Below are positions 1 through 5,315 of a stretch of DNA of 5,315 nucleotides, in pieces. The first letter of the stretch is position 1, and each line of letters begins with the position of its first letter. A model generated the notes under the pieces. The model saw nothing but the letters and a program-made list of their open reading frames with translations. It was not told where the DNA came from and made no database searches. The DNA is taken from assembly GCA_031404155.1 (NCBI GenBank), contig JANNGZ010000082.1:1-5315 (forward strand), read 5' to 3'. The stretch comes from JANNGZ01 sp031404155 (GTDB lineage Bacteria; Pseudomonadota; Gammaproteobacteria; Burkholderiales; Burkholderiaceae_C). A program made the translations under genes and the position numbers.

Positions 1-264
1 GACCTGCATGTCGACCGCGCGCGCATCGAGCGCCTGTGGACACCCTTCGCCCGCCACTGGTTTCCGCAGGGGCCCGACGCCCCCGGCCTGGTGTTGCTGA
101 AGGTGGTGCCGAGCCAGGCCGAGGTTTGGGATGCGGCACAAGGCCGCATGGTTCGCGCACTCGGCGCCGCTGGTGTGGCGGCGGTGGGCAGGCGCTTCGC
201 GGTCGAGAAACAGGGCGGCTACCCCGAGTGGTCCGGGTCCCTGTGGGCCGCCACGCCGGGATGA
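1..264 (+). CDS. Pyridoxamine 5'-phosphate oxidase-like / general stress protein 26-type protein (C-terminal part)
   Basis: The frame is open from the left edge and ends in TGA at 262-264, giving the last 87 residues; the start lies outside the window. The segment reads ...RIERLWTPFARHWFPQG, then DAPGLVLLKVVPSQAEVWD. This pattern (a Leu-Trp-x-Pro-Phe block, a Trp-Phe-Pro-x-Gly block, a hydrophobic strand, then AEVWD) is typical of the C-terminal half of the split-barrel flavin-binding family that includes general stress protein 26. Family members usually bind FMN or FAD and are linked to stress responses, but most have no assigned substrate. The end of the protein is Gly/Trp-rich (GGYPEWSGSLW) and matches nothing I know. 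The stop overlaps the start of the AsmA-family gene by four bases, so the two are probably co-transcribed and translationally coupled. The family call rests on remembered motifs, and the N-terminal half, which would settle cofactor binding, is not visible. Confidence 0.68.
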   Translation, partial: DLHVDRARIERLWTPFARHWFPQGPDAPGLVLLKVVPSQAEVWDAAQGRMVRALGAAGVAAVGRRFAVEKQGGYPEWSGSLWAATPG

Positions 265-2579
265 ACCCTGCGTCGCCCGCGCCGAGCCCGCGGCGACGCT
301 GGCCTGGGTTCTTGCATTTGATTCCCAATTCGCCGACGGCGCTGGTTGCCGCTGCGTTGTTGACGGCCGCGCTGGCCGGTGTCGTGATCGGCGAGTCGCT
401 CGGCTGGCCGTTTCTTCGCGCACCGGTGCAACGCTGGTTGTCGGCCGCGCTCGAGCGGCGTGTCGACCTGGCCGCCGCGGCCGCAAGCGACGGCGCGCAA
501 ACGACTGCGTTTGCAGTGCGCTTCATCGGCGGCCTGAAACTGCACGCACCGCGCCTGGAGATCGCGCCACCGGCCTGGAGCAACGCGCCGCACATGCTGC
601 TGGCCAGCGACGTGTCGATGGCGCTTCGCTACGGCGACCTCTGGCGTGCGCACCGGGGGCAGCCGCTGAAGATCAAACGCCTTCAGGCCCGGACCCTTGA
701 CGCCGAACTGATCCGGCTGGCCGATGGCCGTGCGTCCTGGCACTTCGGGCCGCAGCCCGTGCGCGACGCGGCCGAGCCCTTGCCGCTGTTGGACTTCCGC
801 AGCTTCGGTGAATTGCAGGTGGACCAGGGCGTGCTGCGCTACCGCGATGCGCCGCTGGCTATCGAGGTCGAAGCCCGCGTCTCGCTGCTCGACGGCGCGG
901 GCGCGGCAACGTCAGCGCAGGCGCCGGCCGGCGCATCGGCAGCGAGCGCAGCGACCTCGGGCGCGGCGCCCGACAGTGTGCTGCGCGTCGATGTGACAGG
1001 CCAGTTCCGCCAGCGGCCGTTGAAGGCGACGCTGCTCGCGTCCGGGGTGCTGCCCTGGGCCGCAGACACCACGCAGGCACTGGAGCTGCCGGTGACTCTG
1101 AGCGCCACGATGGGCCAGGCGCGGCTTGAATTCAAAGGCCGCGCGGCCGACGCCCTGCACCTGAGCGCCCTCAGCGGGCAGTTCAGCCTCAGCGGCCCCT
1201 CGCTCGCGGCGGTGGGCGACCCAGTGGGCGTGACGTTGCCGACGACAGCAGCGTTCCGCAGCCGCGGCATCGTCGTGCGTCAGGGCGACGTCTGGCGCGT
1301 GCTGCTCGAGGATGCCACCGTGGGCAAGAGCCGCCTCAACGGCGCCTTCACCTATGAGGCCCGCCGCAGCGTGCCGCTGCTCTCGGGCCGGCTCGGCGGC
1401 AGCCGCCTCTTCCTGAGCGACCTGGGCCCGGTGGTCGGCACCACGCCGTCGGCCACCGCGCCCGCGCCGGGCGTTGCGGCGTTGCCGAGCGCAGCGGCGG
1501 CGAGCGCTGCGACACGCGTTGCGTCGAACGCCGACCTCGGTGCCACCGCGGGCGCTGCGACGAAGCAGGGCAAGGGCGCGGCCACGGGCAAACGCAAGGC
1601 CGAGGTCAATGGCAGGAGCAAGGCGGAGGGCAACAACAAGAGCCGCGGCAAGGTCCTGCCCGACCGCCCCTTCGACCTCGCGGCACTGCGCGCGATGGAC
1701 GCCAACGTGCTGATCGACATCGCCGATGTCGACCTCGACACGCGCCTGCTCGAACCGCTGCGGCCGCTGCATGCGCACCTGCAACTGGCCGGCGGCGTGC
1801 TGACGCTGAGCGATCTCGATGCGCGCACCGGGGGTGGCCAGCTCAAGGGTGAACTGGCGCTCGACGGCCGCGGCGCGAAGGCCCTGTGGCGCACCGACCT
1901 GCGCTGGGACGGTGTGCGCCTGGAACGCTGGATTCGCCAGGGGCGCGCCGACGCGGCGCCGCCTTGGGTCTCTGGCCGGATGAACGGGCGGGCGGTGCTG
2001 CAAGGGCAGGGGCGCTCCACCGCCGAGATCCTGGCCAGCCTGGACGGCAGCGTGCGCAGCGAACTGCGCGACGGCTCGGTGTCGCACCTGTTTGTCGAAG
2101 CCGCCGGGGTCGACCTGGCCGAGAGCCTGGGCCTGCTGATCAAGGGCGACAAGGTGCTGCCAGTGCAATGCGCGGTGGCCGACCTCGCGGCCAAGGACGG
2201 TGTGTTCCGCCCCCGCATCATGGGCCTGGACACCAGCGACTCTGCCGTCTGGGTCGACGGCTCCTTGTCGCTGGCCACCGAGACGATGGACCTGCGTGCC
2301 GTGGTCAGCCCCAAGGACTTCAGCCCGCTGACCCTGCGCACGCCGCTGCGGGTGCGCGGCAGTTTTGCCGACCCGCAAGTGTCGCTGGACAAGGGGCCGA
2401 TGGCGCGCAAGCTGGCGGGCGCCTTCCTGCTCTCGCTGATCAACCCGCTGGCCGCGCTGCTGCCGCTGATCGACACCGGCAACGCCGAAGCCGCCGAGCG
2501 TGGCGCCGTGGGCTGCCAGGCGCTGTTGCAGCGCCACGCGGCGCGTGTTGCGGCCCGCGGTGCGGCGGTGGCGCGCTGA
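261..2579 (+). CDS. AsmA family protein (inner-membrane anchored, periplasmic)
   Basis: This 772-residue protein is assigned to the AsmA family. Relatives such as AsmA, YhjG, YdbH, YhdP and TamB are anchored in the inner membrane, project into the periplasm, and are implicated in outer-membrane biogenesis and phospholipid traffic. The start at 261 is chosen because its ATG overlaps the previous stop (ATGA) and is followed by a basic N-terminus (RRRW) and one membrane segment at about residues 26-44. An upstream in-frame ATG at 36 would add 75 Arg/Gly-rich residues lying over the previous gene. Two Ala-rich low-complexity linkers occur at about 213-239 and 395-465, the second also Lys/Arg-rich. 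The motif LPDRPFDLAALRAMDAN begins at 466. The AsmA C-terminal domain covers about 574-713 and includes GSVSHLFVEAAGVDLAESL, an LLIKGDKVLP block, a conserved Cys soon after, and SPLTLRTPLRVRGSFADP. A hydrophobic stretch follows at about 723-740. No strong ribosome binding site precedes the ATG, which fits translational coupling. The family is confident; the specific cargo or partner is unknown. Confidence 0.9.
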   Translation: MNPASPAPSPRRRWPGFLHLIPNSPTALVAAALLTAALAGVVIGESLGWPFLRAPVQRWLSAALERRVDLAAAAASDGAQTTAFAVRFIGGLKLHAPRLEIAPPAWSNAPHMLLASDVSMALRYGDLWRAHRGQPLKIKRLQARTLDAELIRLADGRASWHFGPQPVRDAAEPLPLLDFRSFGELQVDQGVLRYRDAPLAIEVEARVSLLDGAGAATSAQAPAGASAASAATSGAAPDSVLRVDVTGQFRQRPLKATLLASGVLPWAADTTQALELPVTLSATMGQARLEFKGRAADALHLSALSGQFSLSGPSLAAVGDPVGVTLPTTAAFRSRGIVVRQGDVWRVLLEDATVGKSRLNGAFTYEARRSVPLLSGRLGGSRLFLSDLGPVVGTTPSATAPAPGVAALPSAAAASAATRVASNADLGATAGAATKQGKGAATGKRKAEVNGRSKAEGNNKSRGKVLPDRPFDLAALRAMDANVLIDIADVDLDTRLLEPLRPLHAHLQLAGGVLTLSDLDARTGGGQLKGELALDGRGAKALWRTDLRWDGVRLERWIRQGRADAAPPWVSGRMNGRAVLQGQGRSTAEILASLDGSVRSELRDGSVSHLFVEAAGVDLAESLGLLIKGDKVLPVQCAVADLAAKDGVFRPRIMGLDTSDSAVWVDGSLSLATETMDLRAVVSPKDFSPLTLRTPLRVRGSFADPQVSLDKGPMARKLAGAFLLSLINPLAALLPLIDTGNAEAAERGAVGCQALLQRHAARVAARGAAVAR

Positions 2580-2605
2580 GGCGCGCGTCGCCGCACGCCG
2601 CGCGC
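2571..2605 (+). other. GC-rich competing hairpins at the end of the AsmA-family gene
   Basis: A perfect 6-bp stem GCGCGC (2571-2576 with 2581-2586) has a four-base loop, TGAG, that contains the stop codon. An alternative 7-bp stem pairs GCGCGCG (2581-2587) with CGCGCGC (2599-2605) around an 11-base loop. The two structures share bases and exclude each other. No T-tract follows, so this is not a standard intrinsic terminator. It could protect the 3' end of the mRNA or slow RNA polymerase. In DNA this GC-rich such stems also arise by chance. Together with the rest of 2580-2682 it is all that lies between this gene and fumC; I could not identify a promoter there. Confidence 0.3.
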
Positions 2606-2671
2606 TCGTGGGTGTTCCACCGCGCCACGCGCATCGGATCAGAATTCGCGCCACGACCCGCAGCCCGCCGC

Positions 2672-2678
2672 AGGGAGG
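2672..2678 (+). promoter_or_regulatory. Ribosome binding site of fumC
   Basis: AGGGAGG lies four bases before the ATG at 2683. A second in-frame ATG at 2692 would be 13 bases away, which is too far, so this site decides in favour of 2683 even though four bases is slightly tight. Confidence 0.75.
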
Positions 2679-2682
2679 CCCA

Positions 2683-4149
2683 ATGAACCGCATGAACCCG
2701 ATCGACCACACACCGGGCCGCACACCGGGCCGCACACCGGGCGCCACCCGCACCGAGTGCGACAGCTTCGGCCCGATCGAGGTACCGGCAGACGCGCTCT
2801 GGGGCGCGCAGACCGCGCGCAGCCTGCACTTCTTTGCGATTGGCGAACAGCGCATGCCGCTGGAATTGATCCACGCCGTGGCCTGGGTGAAGTGGGCCGC
2901 GGCCGGTGTCAACCGCGATCTGAAATTGCTCAGCGCCGCCAAGGCCCAAGCCATCGCCGACGCGGCCGAGCGTGTGGCCCTGGGTGAATTCGACGCCGAG
3001 TTCCCGCTCTCGGTGTGGCAGACCGGCTCGGGCACGCAGAGCCACATGAATGTCAACGAGGTGGTGGCGCACCTGGCCTCGCGCGCGCTGGCCGGGCAGG
3101 GCGGTGAGGCGCCGCGCATCCACCCCAACGACGAGGTGAACCTCGGGCAGTCGTCCAACGATGTGATGCCGAGTGCGCTGCATATCGCGCTGGCGGTGCA
3201 GGCCCAGGCGGCGTTGTGGCCGGCGCTGGCCGGCTTGCGTGGCGCGCTGCTGGCCAAGGCGGCCGAGTTCGACGGCGTGCTGAAGATCGGCCGCACCCAT
3301 TTGCAGGACGCGACACCGGTAACGCTCGGCCAGGAGTTCGGCGGCTACGCGGCGCAGTTGGCGCTGTGCGAGCAGACCCTGCATCACGCATTGCGCCAGG
3401 TGCATGCGCTGGCCATCGGCGGCACCGCGGTGGGCACCGGGCTGAACACGCACCACGAATTCGGCTCGCGCGTGGCCGCCACGCTGGCGCGCCGGCTCGA
3501 GCTGCCGCTGGTGCAGGCGGGCAACCTGTTTGCGGCGATGGCCGGGCAGGAAGCAGTGGTGGCGCTGCATGGCGGGCTGAAGATGCTGGCGATCGCGCTG
3601 ACCAAGATCGCCAACGACATCCGCCTGATGGGCAGCGGGCCGCGCGCGGGGCTGGGTGAGCTTCAACTGCCGCAGAACGAACCCGGCAGCTCGATCATGC
3701 CGGGCAAGGTGAACCCGACGCAGGTGGAGGCGCTGACGATGGTTTGCGCGCAGGTGGTCGGCCATGACGCGGCGATCGGCTTCGCGGCGAGCCAGGGGCA
3801 GTTCGAGCTCAATGTCTACCAGCCGCTGATCGCGCTGGACAGCCTGGACAGCCTGCGCCTGCTGGCCGATGCGATGCGCAGCTTTGCCCGGCATTGCGTG
3901 GCCGGCATCGTGGTCAACGAAGCGCGTGTGCAGGCGCTGATGCAGGGCTCGCTGATGCTGGTCACCGCGCTGGCGCCGCACATCGGCTACGAACGCGCGG
4001 CGCAGGTGGCCAAACATGCCCATGCGCAGGGGCTCACGCTGCGCGAGGCCGCGCTTGCGCTCGGCGCGGTGAGTGCGGAGCAGTTCGACGCCTGGGTCGA
4101 CCCGCGGCGGATGCTCGGGCCGGGCGGCTCGCCAGGTGAGGGCTTGTAG
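2683..4149 (+). CDS. fumC: Class II fumarate hydratase (fumarase C)
   Basis: Fumarase C catalyses the reversible hydration of fumarate to L-malate in the TCA cycle; class II enzymes are cytoplasmic homotetramers that need no iron-sulfur cluster. The 488 residues align along their whole length with E. coli FumC (467 aa, recalled from memory) at a constant offset of +18. Visible site residues are S116 and T118 (GSGTQ), H147 in HPND (B site), S157-S158-N159, catalytic H206 in GRTHLQD, and the signature loop GSSIMPGKVN at 335-344 with active-site S336, K342 and N344. PGKVNPTQ, rather than the PAKVNP seen in aspartase, supports fumarase. The 18 extra residues are N-terminal and include TPGR-TPGR-TPGA, encoded by a 12-base tandem repeat. 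In the C-terminal part, LDSLDS (385-390) replaces the usual HNFLQS-type segment. The gene begins 103 bases after the AsmA-family gene and has its own ribosome binding site. Transcription from its own promoter is likely, but none was identified. Confidence 0.97.
   Translation: MNRMNPIDHTPGRTPGRTPGATRTECDSFGPIEVPADALWGAQTARSLHFFAIGEQRMPLELIHAVAWVKWAAAGVNRDLKLLSAAKAQAIADAAERVALGEFDAEFPLSVWQTGSGTQSHMNVNEVVAHLASRALAGQGGEAPRIHPNDEVNLGQSSNDVMPSALHIALAVQAQAALWPALAGLRGALLAKAAEFDGVLKIGRTHLQDATPVTLGQEFGGYAAQLALCEQTLHHALRQVHALAIGGTAVGTGLNTHHEFGSRVAATLARRLELPLVQAGNLFAAMAGQEAVVALHGGLKMLAIALTKIANDIRLMGSGPRAGLGELQLPQNEPGSSIMPGKVNPTQVEALTMVCAQVVGHDAAIGFAASQGQFELNVYQPLIALDSLDSLRLLADAMRSFARHCVAGIVVNEARVQALMQGSLMLVTALAPHIGYERAAQVAKHAHAQGLTLREAALALGAVSAEQFDAWVDPRRMLGPGGSPGEGL
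2709..2744 (+). repeat. Three-copy 12-bp tandem repeat inside the 5' end of fumC
   Basis: The unit CACACCGGGCCG occurs exactly at 2709-2720 and 2721-2732, and with its last two bases swapped at 2733-2744. Because 12 is a multiple of three the reading frame is kept and the repeat encodes residues 10-21 as TPGR, TPGR, TPGA. It lies before the point where similarity to other fumarases begins, so copy-number change by slippage would be tolerated by the enzyme fold. Confidence 0.9.
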
Positions 4150-4185
4150 CCGGCGCGGCGCGGCCCTCCCGAAGGGCGAGCCGGC
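4149..4185 (+). terminator. GC-rich stem-loop at the fumC stop (possible transcript end)
   Basis: An inner 5-bp stem GCCCT (4163-4167) / AGGGC (4173-4177) has a five-base loop. An outer arm of GCCGGC at 4149-4154 can pair with the identical self-complementary GCCGGC at 4180-4185, with unpaired bases between the two stems. Its position directly at the fumC stop suggests a 3'-end structure. No T-run follows, so if it terminates transcription it is a T-less type or only stabilises the mRNA end. The rest of 4186-4328 shows no gene and no convincing promoter. Confidence 0.35.
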
Positions 4186-4328
4186 CCGCGACCGCGTCTC
4201 GTTCGCTCCGTGCCCTCCCGGCGCGCCCCTACCGCCCGGGACATCACCTGTCGTCCTACAGAAATCTCAGGCCTTGCTGACAGACCTGGGCCGGGGGGCA
4301 CACCAGACTGGCGCGGCACACTGCCTCC

Positions 4329-4886
4329 ATGCCCGCCGCCATGTCGACCCTACCCGCCCCCGCACCTGCCTTCGCGCAACCAGCGCGCGGTGCGTCGCCA
4401 GGCCTAGGCTTGCACGGGCGGCGCTGGGTGCTGGTTTCGCTGCTGATCGCATTGTTCGGCTTGTTTGTCCTCGGCGACGTGGTGGCGCAGGTGTCGACGC
4501 TGCGTGCGGCGTCGCAGAACGCAAATCTGGTGGTGCTGCAAGGCCAGCAGATGCAGTTGCCGCTCTCGCTGGAACTCAGCACTTCGGTGCCTTCCCGCGT
4601 GCTCGGCCGCGACATACCAGGCAGCCAGCCGAACCTGACACTGGGCCTGCGCCTGAAGGTGTCGCGCCAACATGCGCTGTTTGCCGGCGCGTCGGCCGAG
4701 CACGGCCAATACGCCGACCCGACGCTGGCGGCCTACCGCAGCAATGTCGGCCTGGAGTGGAAACCGGCGCAACCCAAGCTCGGCCTGGAACAGGGCGCGC
4801 TCGGCTTCCAGCTCGCCTCGGGCTACAAGCTGTCGCTGAAGGCGCGCCACGGCGGGCCGGCGCTGTACCTGCGCGGCAAGTTCTGA
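4329..4886 (+). CDS. Uncharacterised protein with one N-terminal membrane segment and beta-rich C-terminus
   Basis: I do not recognise this 185-residue protein as a named family. Residues 1-30 are Pro/Ala-rich, two Arg follow at 31-32, and a hydrophobic helix spans about 33-53 (VLVSLLIALFGLFVLGDVVA). This could be a membrane anchor or a signal peptide with a long N-terminal region; the VVA-Q at its end would suit signal peptidase. The remainder alternates polar and hydrophobic residues in strand-like blocks (NLTLGLRLKV, NVGLEWK, ALGFQL, YKLSLKA, ALYLRGKF) and ends in Phe, as many outer-membrane beta proteins do. An envelope location is therefore inferred. An in-frame stop at 4278 limits the start; ATG at 4329 or 4341 are both possible, and neither has a clear ribosome binding site. 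Third codon positions are mostly G or C, as in the sure genes. It lies 179 bases after fumC and need not be in the same operon. Confidence 0.65.
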   Translation: MPAAMSTLPAPAPAFAQPARGASPGLGLHGRRWVLVSLLIALFGLFVLGDVVAQVSTLRAASQNANLVVLQGQQMQLPLSLELSTSVPSRVLGRDIPGSQPNLTLGLRLKVSRQHALFAGASAEHGQYADPTLAAYRSNVGLEWKPAQPKLGLEQGALGFQLASGYKLSLKARHGGPALYLRGKF

Positions 4887-4900
4887 GCTGCCCCGCCGTC

Positions 4901-4976
4901 CGCCCGCAACCGCAACCGCCACCCAACCGCCACCCGCGACCCGCCGCCCGCAACCCCTGTCCGCGACCCGGCCCCG
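4901..4976 (+). repeat. C-rich, G-poor tract of short tandem repeats (rut-like; minus-strand G-quadruplex motif)
   Basis: Overlapping micro-repeats fill this non-coding stretch. CCGCAA occurs twice in tandem (4904-4915). The 11-base unit AACCGCCACCC is duplicated exactly (4914-4924, 4925-4935). CCC runs then recur every seven bases at 4933, 4940, 4947 and 4954. Over 4891-4980 I count 54 C against 18 G. An RNA read rightwards would be C-rich and weakly structured, as in Rho utilisation sites. The complementary strand has four G-runs with four-base loops, which satisfies the usual G-quadruplex pattern. The tract begins shortly after the stop of the gene ending at 4886, a sensible place for Rho-dependent termination. 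The repeats are directly visible; the function is inference. Confidence 0.55.
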
Positions 4977-5006
4977 CAAACCAAGTCCCTCGACCCCGAG
5001 CGCACG

Positions 5007-5044
5007 AGATGCTCATCTGCAACGCCTGCGCATCGGGGGTTTTT
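5007..5044 (+). terminator. Weak hairpin followed by a G-run and five T (doubtful terminator)
   Basis: GATGC (5008-5012) can pair with GCATC (5030-5034) around a 17-base loop, or AGAT (5007-5010) with ATCT (5015-5018) around four bases. Five G and five T follow (5035-5044). The T-tract suits an intrinsic terminator, but both stems are weak. It might instead belong to the leader or promoter of the lipoprotein gene that starts 33 bases later. Confidence 0.2.
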
Positions 5045-5064
5045 CCGTCAGCCCTGTCACAACC

Positions 5065-5070
5065 AAAGGA
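5065..5070 (+). promoter_or_regulatory. Ribosome binding site of the lipoprotein gene
   Basis: AAAGGA stands six bases before the ATG at 5077, which is standard spacing. It fixes the start codon of the collagen-like lipoprotein. Confidence 0.8.
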
Positions 5071-5076
5071 TTTGTT

Positions 5077-5315
5077 ATGAAGCACTCGATACTGGTTTCG
5101 TCATTGTTCCTCGTCATCGGCCTCGTCGCCTGCGACCGCCCGGCCGTGGTCACGGTGCCCGCGACGCCCGGACCGGCCGGCGCCACCGGTGCCACCGGTG
5201 CCACCGGCGGCACCGGTAGCAAAGGCAGCGACGGCGCGACCGGCGGCCAGGGCGCCACCGGCAGCACCGGTGCCACCGGCAAACCCGGCGACGGCGGCAC
5301 CACCGTGATCGTGAC
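5077..5315 (+). CDS. Collagen-like repeat lipoprotein (N-terminal part, runs off the window)
   Basis: Seventy-nine codons are visible before the window ends. Residues 1-18 form a lipoprotein signal peptide: a basic start (MKH), a hydrophobic core, then the lipobox LVAC with the lipidated Cys at 19. Asp at 20 is the position that favours inner-membrane retention under the +2 rule of enterobacteria; whether that rule holds here is uncertain. After a short Val/Pro segment, 15 consecutive Gly-X-Y triplets run from G32 to T76, rich in GAT and ending GKP-GDG-GTT. Gly-X-Y repeats form collagen triple helices when long, but Pro is scarce here and stability would have to come from Thr and charged residues. 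Small Burkholderiales lipoproteins of this build are familiar to me but have no assigned function. The protein probably ends soon after the repeat, judged only from such relatives. The start is supported by a good ribosome binding site; the gene probably has its own transcript given the tract upstream. Confidence 0.85.
   Translation, partial: MKHSILVSSLFLVIGLVACDRPAVVTVPATPGPAGATGATGATGGTGSKGSDGATGGQGATGSTGATGKPGDGGTTVIV
5170..5304 (+). repeat. Nine-base-period repeat encoding Gly-X-Y triplets
   Basis: Fifteen units of nine bases, each coding for one Gly-X-Y triplet. The most regular part is GCCACCGGT at 5182-5190 and 5191-5199, with GCCACCGGC at 5200-5208; later units diverge but keep the glycine codon in phase. 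Nearly identical neighbouring units make slippage and copy-number variation between strains likely. Confidence 0.85.

Noticed and set aside
36..260. In-frame N-terminal extension of the AsmA-family gene from ATG at 36
   Set aside because: It would overlap the upstream gene almost completely, is Arg/Gly-rich, lacks a signal-anchor start, and the ATG at 261 forms a classic ATGA overlap.
1352..2620. 422-codon minus-strand reading frame
   Set aside because: It is antisense to the AsmA-family gene; the product is Arg/Ser/Ala-rich without recognisable motifs.
912..3296. 794-codon minus-strand reading frame
   Set aside because: It runs opposite two well-supported genes, and its Arg/Gln/His/Ala-rich product shows no domain; typical antisense shadow of high-GC coding DNA.
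2440..4023. 527-codon minus-strand reading frame
   Set aside because: It lies almost entirely antisense to fumC, whose full-length family match explains the DNA.
2683..4149. Aspartate ammonia-lyase as the identity of the class II enzyme
   Set aside because: The signature loop is GSSIMPGKVNPTQ and HPND is followed by EVNLGQSSND, both of fumarase type; aspartases have PAKVNP and a QSTND-type segment.
4274..4302. Sigma-70 promoter for the 4329 gene from TTGCTG at 4274
   Set aside because: No acceptable -10 element occurs at 16-18 bases; the spacer and downstream sequence are G/C-rich.
4404..4979. 191-codon minus-strand reading frame
   Set aside because: It is antisense to the 4329-4886 gene and the repeat tract; composition is Arg/Gln/Val-rich with no domain.
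4073..5080. 335-codon plus-strand reading frame overlapping the fumC end and the 4329-4886 gene
   Set aside because: Although longer than the 185-residue frame, it is Arg/Pro/Ala-rich with no hydrophobic segment or motif, overlaps fumC, and runs across the C-rich repeat tract. The 4329 frame has a membrane helix and strand pattern.
5013..5303. Minus-strand frame with VPPVAP-type repeats
   Set aside because: Its repeats are the reverse reading of the Gly-X-Y codons; the plus strand has a lipoprotein signal and a good ribosome binding site.
5170..5304. CRISPR array or satellite
   Set aside because: The nine-base period is in frame with glycine codons of a lipoprotein and has no unique spacers.

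Overview
The window is about 70% G+C with strongly G/C-biased third codon positions. The protein types present (a general-stress-protein-26-like flavin-fold protein, an AsmA-family protein, a class II fumarase, and a small collagen-like lipoprotein) suggest a betaproteobacterium of the order Burkholderiales, perhaps near the Rubrivivax/Leptothrix/Ideonella group. That placement is inferred from composition and protein style, not from a database match. All recognisable genes lie on the + strand. The long minus-strand reading frames look like high-GC shadows.

Layout. Bases 1-264 hold the C-terminal end of a pyridoxamine-phosphate-oxidase-like protein. Its TGA overlaps the ATG of a 772-residue AsmA-family membrane-anchored periplasmic protein (261-2579) by four bases, so these two are almost certainly one transcription unit. 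A 103-base gap with GC-rich hairpins follows, then a good ribosome binding site and fumC (2683-4149). FumC carries an unusual N-terminal extension made of 12-base tandem repeats. Between 4150 and 4328 there is a GC-rich stem-loop at the fumC stop and no T-tract. A 185-residue protein of unknown function (4329-4886) has one membrane segment and a beta-rich C-terminal part. Bases 4887-5076 are non-coding and striking: a C-rich, G-poor tract of short tandem repeats that resembles a Rho-loading region and has G-quadruplex potential on the minus strand. From 5077 to the window edge runs the start of a lipoprotein with a Gly-X-Y (collagen-like) repeat.

How they fit together. Fumarase is central metabolism (TCA cycle). 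The AsmA protein is probably envelope maintenance. The last two genes are probably envelope proteins of unknown role. Apart from the coupled first pair there is no evidence that the genes form one pathway. I see no mobile element, tRNA, rRNA, CRISPR array or defence system, and nothing that amounts to a new multi-gene system. The most unusual items are the repeat-built N-terminus of FumC, the C-rich repeat tract before the lipoprotein gene, and the collagen-like lipoprotein itself.
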